This document shows positions 29,048-39,841 of a stretch of DNA of 64,000 bases, piece by piece. The stretch lies in contig JAPJBO010000018.1 in NCBI GenBank assembly GCA_030068145.1, positions 186,001-250,000 of the forward strand. The letters are read 5' to 3'. A program made the translations under genes and the position numbers. Under the pieces are notes generated by a model that was not told the origin of the DNA, did not search any database, and worked only from the letters and a program-made list of their open reading frames with translations. Position 1 is the first letter of the stretch; every line of letters begins with the position of its first letter. Source of the DNA: Diplonema papillatum. Taxonomy: Eukaryota > Euglenozoa > Diplonemea > Diplonemida > Diplonemidae.

Positions 29048-32000
29048 AAGGGCCGATTGCAGCAGCCTTGGGTTAGTCATCATATTTTTGCGCATGACCC
29101 CCACTTTGTCGACGCACGCTTCATACTCCGGCCACGTGGCGAAGTTCAGCGTTCTTGGGCTCGCAATCCACGCATTGAGGTACGCCTCCATAGCGCTCCT
29201 CGGGATGCCGCTGCCACGTTCATACGGGCCATTGAGCCCGAGCATTAGCACGTCGGTCAGCGTCTGCTCGTGAAGCCTCTTCCTGGCTTTTGTCAACACC
29301 CTTTTCATGTTTGAAAAGACACGCTCGACCGATGCTGTCCCCATTGGCAGGACAACAGCAATGGCAAACAGATTGTTTGTCTCTGGAAATGCCGTCGAAA
29401 GGTTCGATGACTTCAGCAGCCCCAGCATGACGTCTTCCAATGACGCCCATTGCTGCCGCACGATCTCCGCGCAGAACGGCTCGAGTTCGTGGAGCAGAGC
29501 AGTCCGACGGTTCTCGGAAAGAAAGGGGCCACAAGCGACTATGTCAGTTTTTTCTTCTGAACAGTTCTTGAAAGTATGCGGCCCGGAGTAGTGGGCGAGA
29601 ATGTGCCCCAGCTCCTTTTTGGCAGCAACCAAGTCGATCTTCCCGTTGGCGAATGTTGGGCCCTTGGGATCGTAGAGCGAGAACGCCTGCAGGCAAGCTG
29701 ACATTCCCAACTCTTCATCGAAGGCCTTTGCCAGAGCCTTGAGGTATGGCACTGCAACGCTGTGGTGCCACGTCGTCAGCTCTTCGTGTGTCGCCCACGG
29801 TTGCTGAAAGATGCCTGTTGTTGCTGCGTTGAGGACCATGTGGCAGTTGAAGTACTTCGTATACTGCTTTGGTTCATGGGCGATGTCCAAGATCTTTTTC
29901 TTGTAGTGCCCCTTCAGAGACACAACTTGCGCGAAGAACGACGAAGCCTTCTGCAGAGCTGACGAGAAGTGCGCAACAACTGGGAGGGTGACCTCGTAAA
30001 GAAACAACGCGAACATCGGTCCCTTCTTCTGCATGTGCTCAGACACTTCTCTCGCCGCCTCATTGCCTTCGGAAAGAGCACTCACTCCCTGGTAAACACC
30101 ACGGAGGACGTTGGTGACGGTGGATGCGGCTCGTTCGTGAGAGACCCACCGTGTGTCACCCACTTCGCACAGCTCCAGCTCTCTCCACATGCCGAAGTTG
30201 TCGACGGCCTTCGCGGCCGCAGAGACACACTCGTTGAGAGTGCGAAGCTTGCCCTTTCCGTCTCCACGGCCGCGGTAGAAGAGGCGATACACCGCTGACA
30301 GAAAAACCTCGACATCGGCAATATCTGCGTACGCCTTGCCAACACGCAAACAGAGGACATTGAGTTTGTGCCCCTGGCACCAGATCCACAACGCATAGGG
30401 GCAAAGCCGGGAGCGGAGAAGAAGCTGCGTACCGGACAAGTGACCTTTCATCACGTTCGCTCCATCGGTGCTGACACCCACGACCTTCGACCATACACCT
30501 TTCAAAGCGTCTGTCATCTTCACCAAGTGCTTGAACAGCTCTGGAGCGCTTCCATCCGCTGACTTCTTGGCCTGCAAATCCCAGAAGACCTCCGTGATCA
30601 ACCCGCCTTCCAACACTTTGAAAAAGACGGCGTACTGGGCCCGCTTTTTCAGGTCCTGACACTCGTCCGTCATGAACGACACGTACCTCGACCCCTGGAT
30701 CTTTTGGCGTGTGAGAGTTCGTGTGTGCGCCACCATGATGCTAAAGATCTCGTTGATGACCTCGTCAGACGTGAGGTTGAAGGCATTCTGCAGAAGGTCT
30801 CGCGTGCCCTGATCGTGTAGGGCAGCTCGCTCCTGCTGCTCCTGGGTGAACCTTACGATGCTCCTGTCGTGGTGCGCAGCTGCCATGATGTGGTGGCAGA
30901 TGGCCACAAAGTTCTGGGTGTTGATGACGCGTCCGACCTTCTTCAGCCGAAGAGCGTTTTGCTGCATCATCAGTCTTGCTTGGCCGATGGCCCCGTAGGC
31001 GTTCCGAGTTCGCAGATCTTGGAACCACGTAGTCCACCATTTTTGATGTGTTTGCCTCGTTGTGTTAAGGTGCTCAGAGATCTTTGTTCCCAACCGCTTT
31101 TCGATGGCGCTGTACGGCAGAGGCGTCGTAACGAAGACCTTCTTGTCGCGGGAGGTGACGGTGCACTCGTAACACGAGCGACACCACAATCCATCAGAAT
31201 GTGGCTGCAGAAATGGGTGATTCTTCAGCGCATTGGTGAGTTTTGCGTTCTCGCGGTATTCGGGGGGAATCATTTCCAGCTCCACCGCGGTCGGGAATTC
31301 GAAATTGTGCTGGTCGAATACCGGAACCGACAGGTCACAGAGTGCTTGCACTTCATGTGTGAGCATCGTGGGGAACGGACAGGGGGCATTCCACAACTCC
31401 CGGTTGTACACGACAGTTTCACTGCGCTTTCTCTTGCGTGACCCCTGAACGTTCTTCTCAAGAGAGGTTCTTTCTTCCTCTTCGTTGTAGTCCTTTTCAA
31501 CCTCGTCCACGAGCTTTCGAATGCGTTCATCCACAAACGGAGCGGCCGCGGTTTGCGTAGACGGTGCGATGGGGACAGGAGGGACACTGCCGGATGACGA
31601 CGCGATGCAAGCACAAGCAGCAGCAAGGCACGACACACACGACACAAGCACAACCTGGCGCGCACCTACAAGGCGCAAAGCTTCACTTCGGAGATCGGCA
31701 AGAGGCTTCCGGAGTTGTTCAGCACGTTTATCGTCCTCGGAGACAAGCTCGTCAAACAACCGCGCCAGTGTCATGCAAACCCGGTTCTTCTGGTTCTGGA
31801 TGCTCTTGAACCCGCGGTGTCTCAGCTGCCGAACAAGGAAGCCTCCAAAGTCTGGCGCGCCATCCTTGTCCAATTGGCGGAAGGTGTTCGGAGTCCACTT
31901 TTCGTACTCGAACGAAACGCTCTCTGAGTATGACGCAGTTTGTCTGACGGATCCACTACGAGCGACGGGCAGCACGGAAACCGCGGCAGCCACGGCTGTT

Positions 32001-32374
32001 ACCAAGATGGAGTTCACCCGTTGTGCAGCCCCAATTGCCCGAGCCTTGAGAGTCCGAACTGTTGTGCGAAGGTGTGCATCTCTGCGATTGTCTTCGTCGA
32101 GCAGGCGGTCGTACGTTCTGCAGATGTCGATCTGCACGTGCAGCTCCGTGATGTCCACCGTTAAATCCCGAAGCCCGACTTGTCGCCGTACGAACCCCGC
32201 GAGATCTGTGCACACCGGGTCTTCCGTCTTGAAGTCGGTTGCCGTCCAGTTTTCGTAGACGGTCGAAACACCTTCCGTCGGCAGCACCACCTCCCGCACA
32301 GGCACATTAGCTGAGCGAAAAAACGAGCCCAGTTTCTGTAGACCGCGAATGTCATGCACTTTCTTTGGCCCCAT
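29042..32374 (-). CDS. hAT superfamily transposase
   Basis: One uninterrupted frame of about 1110 residues from ATG 32374 (MGPKKVHDIRGLQKLG). The frame is open upstream to 32731, but that part translates promoter-like repeats. hAT features in order: a zinc-finger-like segment (CRSCYECTV); the DDE core with FMTDECQDLKKRAQYAVFF (about residue 568), GVSTDGANVMKG (about 635) and WCQGHKLNVLCL (about 668); and the C-terminal dimerisation block with LPMGTASVERVFSNMKRVL (about 1013). The type is close to the ZNF862/KIAA1586-like hATs. The N-terminal half has two internally similar segments (VYENWTATDF / EYEKWTPNTF). No stop or frameshift is seen, so it may be functional. Confidence 0.85.
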   Translation of the reverse strand: MGPKKVHDIRGLQKLGSFFRSANVPVREVVLPTEGVSTVYENWTATDFKTEDPVCTDLAGFVRRQVGLRDLTVDITELHVQIDICRTYDRLLDEDNRRDAHLRTTVRTLKARAIGAAQRVNSILVTAVAAAVSVLPVARSGSVRQTASYSESVSFEYEKWTPNTFRQLDKDGAPDFGGFLVRQLRHRGFKSIQNQKNRVCMTLARLFDELVSEDDKRAEQLRKPLADLRSEALRLVGARQVVLVSCVSCLAAACACIASSSGSVPPVPIAPSTQTAAAPFVDERIRKLVDEVEKDYNEEEERTSLEKNVQGSRKRKRSETVVYNRELWNAPCPFPTMLTHEVQALCDLSVPVFDQHNFEFPTAVELEMIPPEYRENAKLTNALKNHPFLQPHSDGLWCRSCYECTVTSRDKKVFVTTPLPYSAIEKRLGTKISEHLNTTRQTHQKWWTTWFQDLRTRNAYGAIGQARLMMQQNALRLKKVGRVINTQNFVAICHHIMAAAHHDRSIVRFTQEQQERAALHDQGTRDLLQNAFNLTSDEVINEIFSIMVAHTRTLTRQKIQGSRYVSFMTDECQDLKKRAQYAVFFKVLEGGLITEVFWDLQAKKSADGSAPELFKHLVKMTDALKGVWSKVVGVSTDGANVMKGHLSGTQLLLRSRLCPYALWIWCQGHKLNVLCLRVGKAYADIADVEVFLSAVYRLFYRGRGDGKGKLRTLNECVSAAAKAVDNFGMWRELELCEVGDTRWVSHERAASTVTNVLRGVYQGVSALSEGNEAAREVSEHMQKKGPMFALFLYEVTLPVVAHFSSALQKASSFFAQVVSLKGHYKKKILDIAHEPKQYTKYFNCHMVLNAATTGIFQQPWATHEELTTWHHSVAVPYLKALAKAFDEELGMSACLQAFSLYDPKGPTFANGKIDLVAAKKELGHILAHYSGPHTFKNCSEEKTDIVACGPFLSENRRTALLHELEPFCAEIVRQQWASLEDVMLGLLKSSNLSTAFPETNNLFAIAVVLPMGTASVERVFSNMKRVLTKARKRLHEQTLTDVLMLGLNGPYERGSGIPRSAMEAYLNAWIASPRTLNFATWPEYEACVDKVGVMRKNMMTNPRLLQSALH

Positions 32375-32700
32375 TTTCCACTTTCTCCCAATCCTGTTCT
32401 GGTAGCGGTTGCATTGTGTAGCAGCGCAAACATGTTGGTCGATGTGCTTCTCCACATTGGTGCCACACGGTGGCACCAATGTGGTACCCCGTGGTACCAC
32501 TGTGGTACCCCGTGGTACCACTGTGGTACCCCGTGGTGCACGGTAGTAGTACACTGTGGTACCCTGTACACACTGTAGTACACAGTGTGTAGTACACTGT
32601 GGGTAGCCGGTTCCTCCGGGACAATAATAATAGCTGAGATTTTTTTTTTTTTTTTTTGACCCAGACCAGGTTCCAGACCAACTCTGGTCTGGCGACCAGC
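32374..32700 (-). promoter_or_regulatory. Palindromic repeat cluster upstream of hAT transposase
   Basis: 32455-32610 holds three copies of an ~18-bp unit, TGTGGTACCCCGTGGTACCA, flanked by GTGCCACACGGTGGCAC and a GTACAC-rich palindrome stretch. It is followed by a T-run at 32641-32658. Sub-terminal short repeats are typical transposase-binding sites in hAT elements, and the cluster also covers the presumed promoter. I could not find the element's terminal inverted repeats. Confidence 0.5.
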
Positions 32701-32734
32701 TGACCCCCCCCAAGCTACACGCGAAGAACAAGAA

Positions 32735-32832
32735 ACTTTTGCCTTATCATTTTCATTACCTTTGGTCAGTTGATGCTGATCGTCCGTTGCTTCGTTTATC
32801 AGTGCAAGCCCCAACTCCGGAAATGTTCTTTT
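32735..32832 (+). repeat. FamD fragment
   Basis: Second half of FamD (TTTTGCCTTATCATTTTCAT to CCCCAACTCCGGAAATGTTC), as at 23837-23931 and 46410-46505. Confidence 0.85.
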
Positions 32833-33000
32833 GGTAAACGTCTCAGGGTACCCCATTTTTTTCTATGGTAGTCGCCTCTCCCTGGATCGTATTTGGGCCA
32901 CTTTGGCACCCACACGGTCAACCCGTGCAGCCGTTTTTACAGAGACTGGGCTAGGAGTTGCATTCAGGAGCCAATCCCTGAACACCTGAAATAGTGGTTG

Positions 33001-33075
33001 AGGAGGAATCGAACCGCGGTCGAATGGGATAAATGGGATAACAGTCCGACGTCCTAACCACTAGACCAGGAACCC
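33001..33075 (-). tRNA. Degenerate tRNA-like element with Pol III A and B boxes
   Basis: The minus strand reads GGTTCCTGGTCTAGTGGTTA, with a good A box (TGGTCTAGTGG, 33058-33068), and a perfect B box (GGTTCGATTCC, 33005-33015) about 43 nt downstream. The anticodon and T stems pair poorly, and the acceptor pairs only in its outer GGTT/AACC. It is therefore not a convincing working tRNA. A tRNA pseudogene or SINE head is more likely. Confidence 0.4.
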
Positions 33076-33149
33076 CCCATCGGCGAACGAGATGATGTAG
33101 TGGAGGGAACGTCGGACAAGGACCTGGCGGAAAGGGGGCCGCTAACGGA

Positions 33150-33905
33150 GGCGGAGCGAGAAGAATGCCGTTAAAATCGGTGAACATCGTTGTGTGAGCG
33201 AGTTGCAACGGAGCGACCCAGTCTACGCATGACCAAGGCAGCAGGTAGACCAGAGCAATTGAAGCCATCAGTTCTACTGGGGAACTTTCGAACCGACTTG
33301 CAAGAACGTCTGCCCTCAAGCTCAGGCCATCCCCATCGACAGCGATCGTGAGAATCTCAGCCAAAAAGGATATCGCCGACTCCTTCGATCCCTCTTGGAA
33401 GGCATTCTTCAGGCCGTACGCCTGCGTTTTGTTGACCCCCCCTGCAACCTCATTCTTCCGAAGCCAGTGTATACTGGTCTCCAATGACCTCCTTGACCAA
33501 AGCTCGACACGCTGCCTCGAGGGGAGCACGGTTCACCTCTCCAGCAGACAGAAAGCGCACCATCTTCGGTACGATGAGGTGTGAATGAACAGCAGCGAAA
33601 TGGTTTCGACAAGCCAGGATCATCACAGCCAAGTCATTTGGCGTCCTCGAGCTTAGATCAGGGTGGGTCACGCCGATCGGGGTAGGCCACGCAGAGTTTC
33701 CGAAGATAGTGTACGTTAACGCTTCCGTGTTTCCGGGCCTAGTAATCGCGATAACGCCACTCGTCGTAGCTGCAGGTTGAAGAGCTTTCTCATTATGTCG
33801 ATCACCTCCGTCGAGACACCAAACACCTTGATTTGATTCTCAATCCCGTTGAGAAACCCTTGAATGGTCGCTGACGTTACAAGCAGCTGTCGGGTTACGG
33901 GACTG
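33150..33905 (-). pseudogene. Frameshifted hypothetical coding region
   Basis: Three successive minus-strand frames carry protein-like sequence that lines up end to end: SATIQGFLNGIENQIKVFGV (from about 33870), AITRPGNTEALTYTIFGNSA to ACRALVKEVIGDQYTLASEE (33770-33450), and KTQAYGLKNAFQEGSKESAI to FESSPVELMASIALVYLLPW (33440-33240). At least two frameshifts separate them. I do not recognise the family; a decayed mobile-element or endogenised protein is possible. Confidence 0.4.
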
Positions 33906-33954
33906 ATTATTTTTGGAATTAACACCGATTAGGGTTAATCCAGCGCCAGATCCG

Positions 33955-34125
33955 TTGTTTACATAAGCGCCAGCTTGAAAGGAAATGCCCGACGATGCTG
34001 CCCGACAAAGAAGTTGAACGGACGTGAGGTCATGCGGGTTTGCCCCTACACGACAAATCACACAAACACAACAGGTCAAAGTCCTGAGTGAGAAAACAAC
34101 ACACGGTGGACACGGTGGACACGGT
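33955..34125 (+). mobile_element. FamA element, partial
   Basis: TACATAAGCGCCAGCTTGAA to GTGAGAAAACAACACACGG with an internal deletion near 34012. The end passes into four copies of a 9-mer, CACGGTGGA, at 34104-34137. Confidence 0.75.
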
Positions 34126-34557
34126 GGACACGGTGGTCAGGGCTTACGCAGCTCTTTTGTCTTGGAGCTAAATTGCCTCCTCTCCGGCCTCAACCCTCCA
34201 GTGTTGCGGTGGTAGGCAACAGCAGGATCCGCCGACCGGAATCCCCGGCACTGCGGTTGATTCCCCAGATGAATCTGCAGAAAAGATAGCGTACTGATTT
34301 CAGCACGTGTACACGTACTGATTCAGCATGTGTACAAAAAGAAACTAACAAAATTAACGTGCTGAAAGCAGTACGTCCAGCATGCTGAACGTAAGGCATG
34401 ACGGTGGTGTAAGCGAAGAACAAAGCGGGATGAAGTGGAGCAGGGAGGAACATGAAATCATGCCCGGGGGGTGCGTTTTTTTCCCGCCGGGGGCCCCGCG
34501 GGGGGATGTTTTTGCGGGGGCGGAAAATAATTCCCGTGCAGCCCCCGCCGCGGGTAC

Positions 34558-34660
34558 CTCGGCAACTTGCACTCTAGACACAGTCTAATCAGTGAACTTG
34601 CACTCTAGAAACAGTCGAATCAGTGAACTTGCACTCTAGAAACAGTCTAATCACCGCACC
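34558..34660 (+). repeat. 31-bp tandem repeat x3
   Basis: Three copies of AACTTGCACTCTAGA(A/C)ACAGTC followed by (T)(A)ATCAGTG. From here to 34975 I see no gene; a C-run lies at 34735-34760 followed by a FamI motif. Confidence 0.7.
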
Positions 34661-34974
34661 ACAGATCATCGCCTGGCGCAGCTTAGTTCCTTGCATTTCC
34701 GAGTTCCGAGAGCCCTTGCTGCAAACGAGTGGCTCCCCCCCCCCCCCCCCCCCCCCCCCCCTTGCGAGGCAGTACTCTGCCTAAACATTAAACTAAGTTT
34801 TCCCCCCCCCCCCGTTGAAAGCGTCGGAACGTGAGTGTGTGAAGACGACCAAGGCGAAAGCCCGTGGGTGCATCAGTCCTAGATGTACCGGTTTAGTTTG
34901 TCACCCATTCAAGAAGAACATGGACAACATGTCCGGGTGGGACTTTTCAGTGTCTGTTCTTTTTCTTTTGTAAA

Positions 34975-35172
34975 AGCACCTGCTTTGTGGGAAATACTTG
35001 AGGAGGCTGCCAGCTGCAAAAGATCATAGGAGGTAGCCCACACGAAACACAGGTGAATCTGGGTTCAGTGGCGGGCGTAAGCGTTCAACAAAAACTTTGT
35101 AGTTGTATGGTTTCTCCCCCTCTAGCCTCCTTCGAAGTAAGCACGGCACAAGGCAGCCCCTCAAGTGTTTTT
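34975..35172 (+). mobile_element. FamB element
   Basis: Runs from AAGCACCTGCTTTGTGGGAA through CACACGAAACACAGGTGAAT and TCTCCCCCTCTAGCCTCCTT to AGGCAGCCCCTCAAGTGTTT. Same order as the other FamB copies. 35173-35940 shows no recognisable gene. Confidence 0.8.
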
Positions 35173-35944
35173 TCCTTCTAGTCGGGTGCATACCTGCTTG
35201 TAAGAAAGGAGGCCGCTGGTAACGTACGAAGTACACCATGGCCCAGCATCGATACATTCGCCGCATCCGATGAGTGCGAGTATTCCGAGAAGAGCCAGAG
35301 CGGGCCATTTGGAAAATTTGTTCAAAAACGGCACAACCACGAACACAGACAGGCGCGGTTTGAACCCGCACCAGTTGCACACTGCAACCGGCGCCTGCCC
35401 CACGGCACTGGGGACTCAAACGAAAGGAGAGTCGGCTAAGGGCCTGGAAAGGCCGCGGCTCAGCCACGAGCCGCCACCTGTATCGTTGATTACCTTGGTG
35501 TGGTTGGGTTGGGTTTCGGATTATTTGTCACCGTCTTTCATGGTACAGAGTGCAACTGCCACCAGTTGCGTCCTTTGTACACATGTCCTCCCGGTGCGGC
35601 TGACCTTGAGAAGCCTTACTGTGAGACACCTTTCTGAAGGGACTGGTGTTAGAGGCCGCATCCTTACTGAGTTTGTCAAGAACAAAAAACCGATCGATGG
35701 CAGCGTACCATCCTCACTCCCGTTAGATGAGCAATACAGGTTTGAAGGAAGTGCGCACGAACAAATCTATTGCGCAGTCTATCGTCAGATTGTTGCTGCA
35801 AAAAAATCAAGCACACGACACTTTCCTACACGATGTGCTCCAGCACCGGGTGGGGGAGTTAAACCACGCAGTACACTTTGCGGGTGTGACACACCCGCAA
35901 ATCCAGTGAAATCCGGTGAGATACCCGCAAATCCAGTGTGAAAT

Positions 35945-36295
35945 CCACGGAACGTACGGGTAAGTGATCGGACACCATGCACATACCTAGTGAGTGAGAG
36001 CCCGGTAGGTATGTGATCGGACACCATGCACGTACCTAGTTAGTGAGAGCCCGGTAGGTAAGTGATCGGACACCATGCACATACCTAGTGACCCGGTAGG
36101 TAAGTGATCGGACACCTCGTGAGTGAGTGCCCGGTAGGTATGCGATCGGACACCATGCACAAACCTAGTGAGTGAGTGCCCGGTAGGTATGTGATCGACA
36201 CCATGCACGTACCTAGTTAGTGAGAGCCCGGTAGGTAAGTGATCGGACACCATGCACATACAGTGCCCGGTAGGTAAGTGATCGGTCAATCGGCA
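35945..36295 (+). repeat. ~48-bp degenerate tandem array
   Basis: Seven or so units built of GTGATCGGACACCATGCACA, TACCTAGT(G/T)AGTGAG and GCCCGGTAGGTA, with deletions in individual units. Non-coding. Confidence 0.8.
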
Positions 36296-36487
36296 CTTGC
36301 CCAGCAAGTGCTTGGTAAGGCGCCCCCTTGGTATACCCAGGACGGACGGCCCGAGACGGATTCGCCGGTGCTCTCGTAACAAGGGGACAAACCACCGCCA
36401 GCCGCCAGACAAGCTTTTCAGAGTGAAAGTCTTTTAGTTTCAGGATTTTATTACGTTCAGCATTTTGTGTGGTCCATCATTTTTCTT

Positions 36488-36760
36488 TACACAAGCGCCA
36501 GCTTGAAGGAAATACAAATACCGCTGGAAATGCTCGACGATGCTGCCAGACAAAGAACCGAAGGGATCCCAAGTGCTGTATCTACCTAACCACGTGTTGA
36601 ACGGACGTGGGGTCTACCCCCTAGACGACAAGTCACACAAACACAACAGGTCAAAAGTCCTGAGTGAGAAAACAACACACGGTGGTGTAAGCGAAAAAAA
36701 GAACAAATCAGATTGTGTTTGGATCGATTCTATTTTTCCTCTCTACCTCTAAAGGGGGGG
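36488..36760 (+). mobile_element. FamA element
   Basis: Copy with a partly duplicated head (AAGCGCCAGCTTGAAGGAAA, then a second GGAAATGCTCGACGATGCTG) extending to CAAATCAGATTGTGTTTGG. Its 3' end is missing and the sequence passes into a G-run. Confidence 0.8.
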
Positions 36761-37182
36761 CGTCGAACAATTACAGTTATTTGACACACGTCTGGTTGTC
36801 TAAAAACACTACGACTACTTGATCCTGCTACTGTTCGGCTACCCGGAACTTCTTTTAGTATTCGACAAATCGAATAATAACACAGGTGTTATTATTCGAC
36901 CCCCCCCCCCCAGGCATCTTGTTAAGAACCATCCATCCATCCATCAGCCGGCTGACCCCCCCCCCCCCCTCAGGCTATTTTCACTGTGGAGGGGGGAGAC
37001 GCTACCTGTCACACTCTAAGGTGGTCACCACGGTGGGCGGTCAGAAAAAAATTTTTTTTTTGCCCCAAATACCCCAAATACCACACTTTGGAAAAATTTT
37101 GTGGGCCCACTTTTGGCAGGGAATTTTGACCATTTCACCTTAGAGAATTTGACCACCCAGCCTCCAAGGCAACTGCACTGTA

Positions 37183-37222
<40 letters not shown>

Positions 37223-37840
37223 CTGGTTTATCCGGCCATCCGGCCAAAGTGGCTGATCCTTAACAAGAGCGCTGCCCCCCCCCCCTTACTTTTATATTTC
37301 CTCCCTTCCATTCGGAGTCGAAGCAGCTACGTCGAGCGTTTTTTAGCGCTCATTTCCACGCAGGCTCTTGCGCCCCCTCTTCTGTCTGAAAAAATTAAGC
37401 AAAAAATCCCCCACCTGCGCCTGCAGTCTCCCGGCTGCTTCGGCAGTCACCACCAGCTACTCGCAGCCCTTCAGCCACACCGCTCGTGGATTGAGAGCGC
37501 CAGGACAAACCGCAAGTCTACCCCTAAGGAGGCACCCTTGAGAAACTCAACGTGGCACACACCTCGAGAATGTACGCTGGCACAATCAAAAAAAAAAAAA
37601 TGAACAAAAAAAAAAAAACGAATAAAATAAAAAAGAATAAAATGACGGTTTGTTTCTTCGTTTGTACGCTGGCACAATCAAGAAATTGACGTTTAGTCTC
37701 TTCGTTAAGTTGTAACCACCCACCCATCCCCCACCACCTTCTGCTCCTTGCCGCCTCCACCTCACGCTCTTTTCACGTATTCACGAGCCTCCTCCACCCC
37801 CCCCCGCGGTAACGTGCGCAACAAAGCAAGCTTTCAGTCT
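36761..37840. other. Homopolymer-rich intergenic region
   Basis: Contains C-runs at 36901 and 36955, a ~36-nt G-run at 37184-37220, A/T-rich stretches at 37588-37645, and a FamA tail at about 37297-37345. I see no gene. Confidence 0.6.
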
Positions 37841-37949
37841 AGATGACTACGAGAAGGGAGAGAGAGAGCGAAACGCTCTCAGTGAAGATGACTGGCCTTC
37901 GTTGGCGGTGCTCGGATATAGTGTGTACAAACTGCCGTTCGTGTTCGTG

Positions 37950-38370
37950 TACCAAAAAAGAGAACCCATTCATGAACGGTCACACGGAGACCCTAAAACC
38001 CCGGTATTTTAAGCGAACTTTATCTCTAAAAAAGAGGCCTTTTTAAGAGAGAATCCTGCTCGTGATGGTCATGCTCAGTTTCAGCTCAAACGACGGGCAA
38101 TTTCGGCTTTTTGTCTTGGTGATTGAGCGCTGATCGTGGTTCGCTGCAACGTCCAGCATTTTCTTCTCGAAAACCCCGCACCCAGGACCTTATGCAGCCA
38201 GTTCTCTCATTCGAAACAGACCTGAAGCCAACTTTCGACGAAGCTGGCCTTGCTACTTTCCGGTCGTACTCATCGGTCTGTTCCTCGGTTGGCTCGGGAG
38301 ATGTCAGGGAAGAATTCCATTTCGAGCCCCCAGCAACCTTGCCAATCCCATCCGAGGCAATGCACTGATG
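37950..38370 (+). other. FamG end plus weak 81-codon ORF
   Basis: 37955-38040 is a FamG 3' part (CATTCATGAACGGTCACACG, CCCCGGTATTTTAAGCG). 38123-38368 holds an ORF (MSADRGSLQRPAFSSRKP, VGSGDVREEFHFEPPATLP) with modest coding character and no recognised family. A gene cannot be supported. Confidence 0.35.
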
Positions 38371-38849
38371 ATCAGCTAAACTGCCTACCCGAAGTTCGAT
38401 ACTCTTATGTTTCCCGATGAGTGATACCTGAGGACTTTAGCACTTTGGCTGCGGTCTTCTTTCCCTTTGTTGCGTTGCCCCATGCGTTCTCCGTTCCCTC
38501 TCTGGATTTGTCACATTCCAGAAGCTCACACACACACACCCACACGCACGCACACGCGCGTCTCGAAGTCTTCCGCCGCTGGAACGCTTCGTCATCATCC
38601 TTCCCACTTTCCTCCGTTTTTTTTTTTTTTTTTTTTTTTTTTTGCGAGATTTCTCTTTGTTTCGCTTTCGAGAGGGGTTTAAGCGCGCATCAATCTCCAC
38701 ACACACATACAGCAGCCGTGCGGCGTCCAGCTTCTGAAACCGATACTCATGGCCACCAACCCAATGCCAACCCAATCTCCATTTGCTGTGTACTGTGCAC
38801 AGCACTCTCGAGCTGAGACACCTGCCCCCTGCTACAACGGCGCGGCAGT

Positions 38850-39030
38850 CATTTTCTTTAGTACCAACAATCTTGCGGGTTGCCCTTCAACGTATTGTAC
38901 AGGCTGAAAAGACGTAGGCAGCGTGTTTTGGTGGTTGATCAGGATTCCTGACCCAAAAATGACGCGGGGTAAATACAAGTGGGAAAACGATCATCCGGCA
39001 CGCACAAACACAACGAAGCGGCTGTCTTTT
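38850..39030 (+). repeat. FamF dispersed repeat
   Basis: Matches 48955-49130 (TTAGTACCAACAATC, GGGTTGCCCTTCAA, GCGTGTTTTGGTGGTTGATC, GTGGGAAAACGATCA). A FamH copy follows at 39170-39320. Confidence 0.8.
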
Positions 39031-39461
39031 TTTTGGCGTACAAGAATCGAAGATCTTAGAAGATCAGTACTATATTCCGACGAGAGCTGGCACTTGAACA
39101 CGGCTACTACCACTGTCGCTTCCTCGAGAAAAACACCGCATATTCACTCCTCGCAAGTTTTTGTAGAACCAATTAAACTGCAAAAACGAAAGAGAGCGCT
39201 GGCAGCGTGTTTGGGAGAAGAGTACCTAGACTATCAACGTTCGCTCACTACTAGGCTAGTCCTCCCCCTGCACGTACAAACAAACACTCTTTTACACGTT
39301 TTTTTAAAGGACCGCCCCGGAAACTGTGAAATCACGAGATTGGACCGCCGAACACCCTTCCGAAATTATTGGCATTTTATTAAGTTAAAAACAGCTGTAC
39401 CCGAACGAAAAGCCGAGAAGAAAAAAAAAGAAGAAAAAAAGACTGTGTACCGTCCCACGCA

Positions 39462-39713
39462 CCCCCCCCAGCGCGGCGGCGCCGACGCACTCAACTGCCA
39501 ACGCCGCAACTCCGGGCCAACACCCCCGCCCGACGAACGCCGCCCAATGCGCAGCCCCCGGCTGCGTCCATCCGACGCGCGAACCGACGCAAACGCGAAG
39601 AAACGAGCGAAGGGTCATCCAACGATGGCTCCGGCCGGGAGGCCACAATGACATCCACTCGTAGGCCGCCTCCGCGGCGGCGTAACAGACGCGTTCCATC
39701 TGCTGTGACGTAG
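39462..39713 (+). pseudogene. Arg/Pro-rich ORF fragment, convergent paralogue A
   Basis: The frame ending at TAG 39711 reads QPPAASIRRANRRKREETSE, GSSNDGSGREATM, then TRRPPPRRRNRRVPSAVT. Its C-terminus is clearly related to that of the minus-strand ORF at 39842-40300 (RRAYRRKRESEDSDSFSD ... RRKRGKSDPSGVT). The 3' flanks also resemble each other (ACGTAG...GCATAGTG). A conserved frame between two diverged copies argues for real coding origin. Confidence 0.5.
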
Positions 39714-39841
39714 ACACGGAGTGTGCATAGTGCGTTGCTCAGGGTAGTCGAAGGCCTGACAATCACACTAATGCGTCGTCTTGTTGCGTTAGTGGGGAGT
39801 CATTTGCAAGCAAATGAGTACCACACTATGCCAGCTTTTCG

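Noticed and set aside
28931-29250. Repeated Glu-Thr-Lys-Gly-Arg frame in the 39-bp array as a peptide repeat gene
   Set aside because: Period 39 keeps the frame open; no start context and it overlaps the transposase end.
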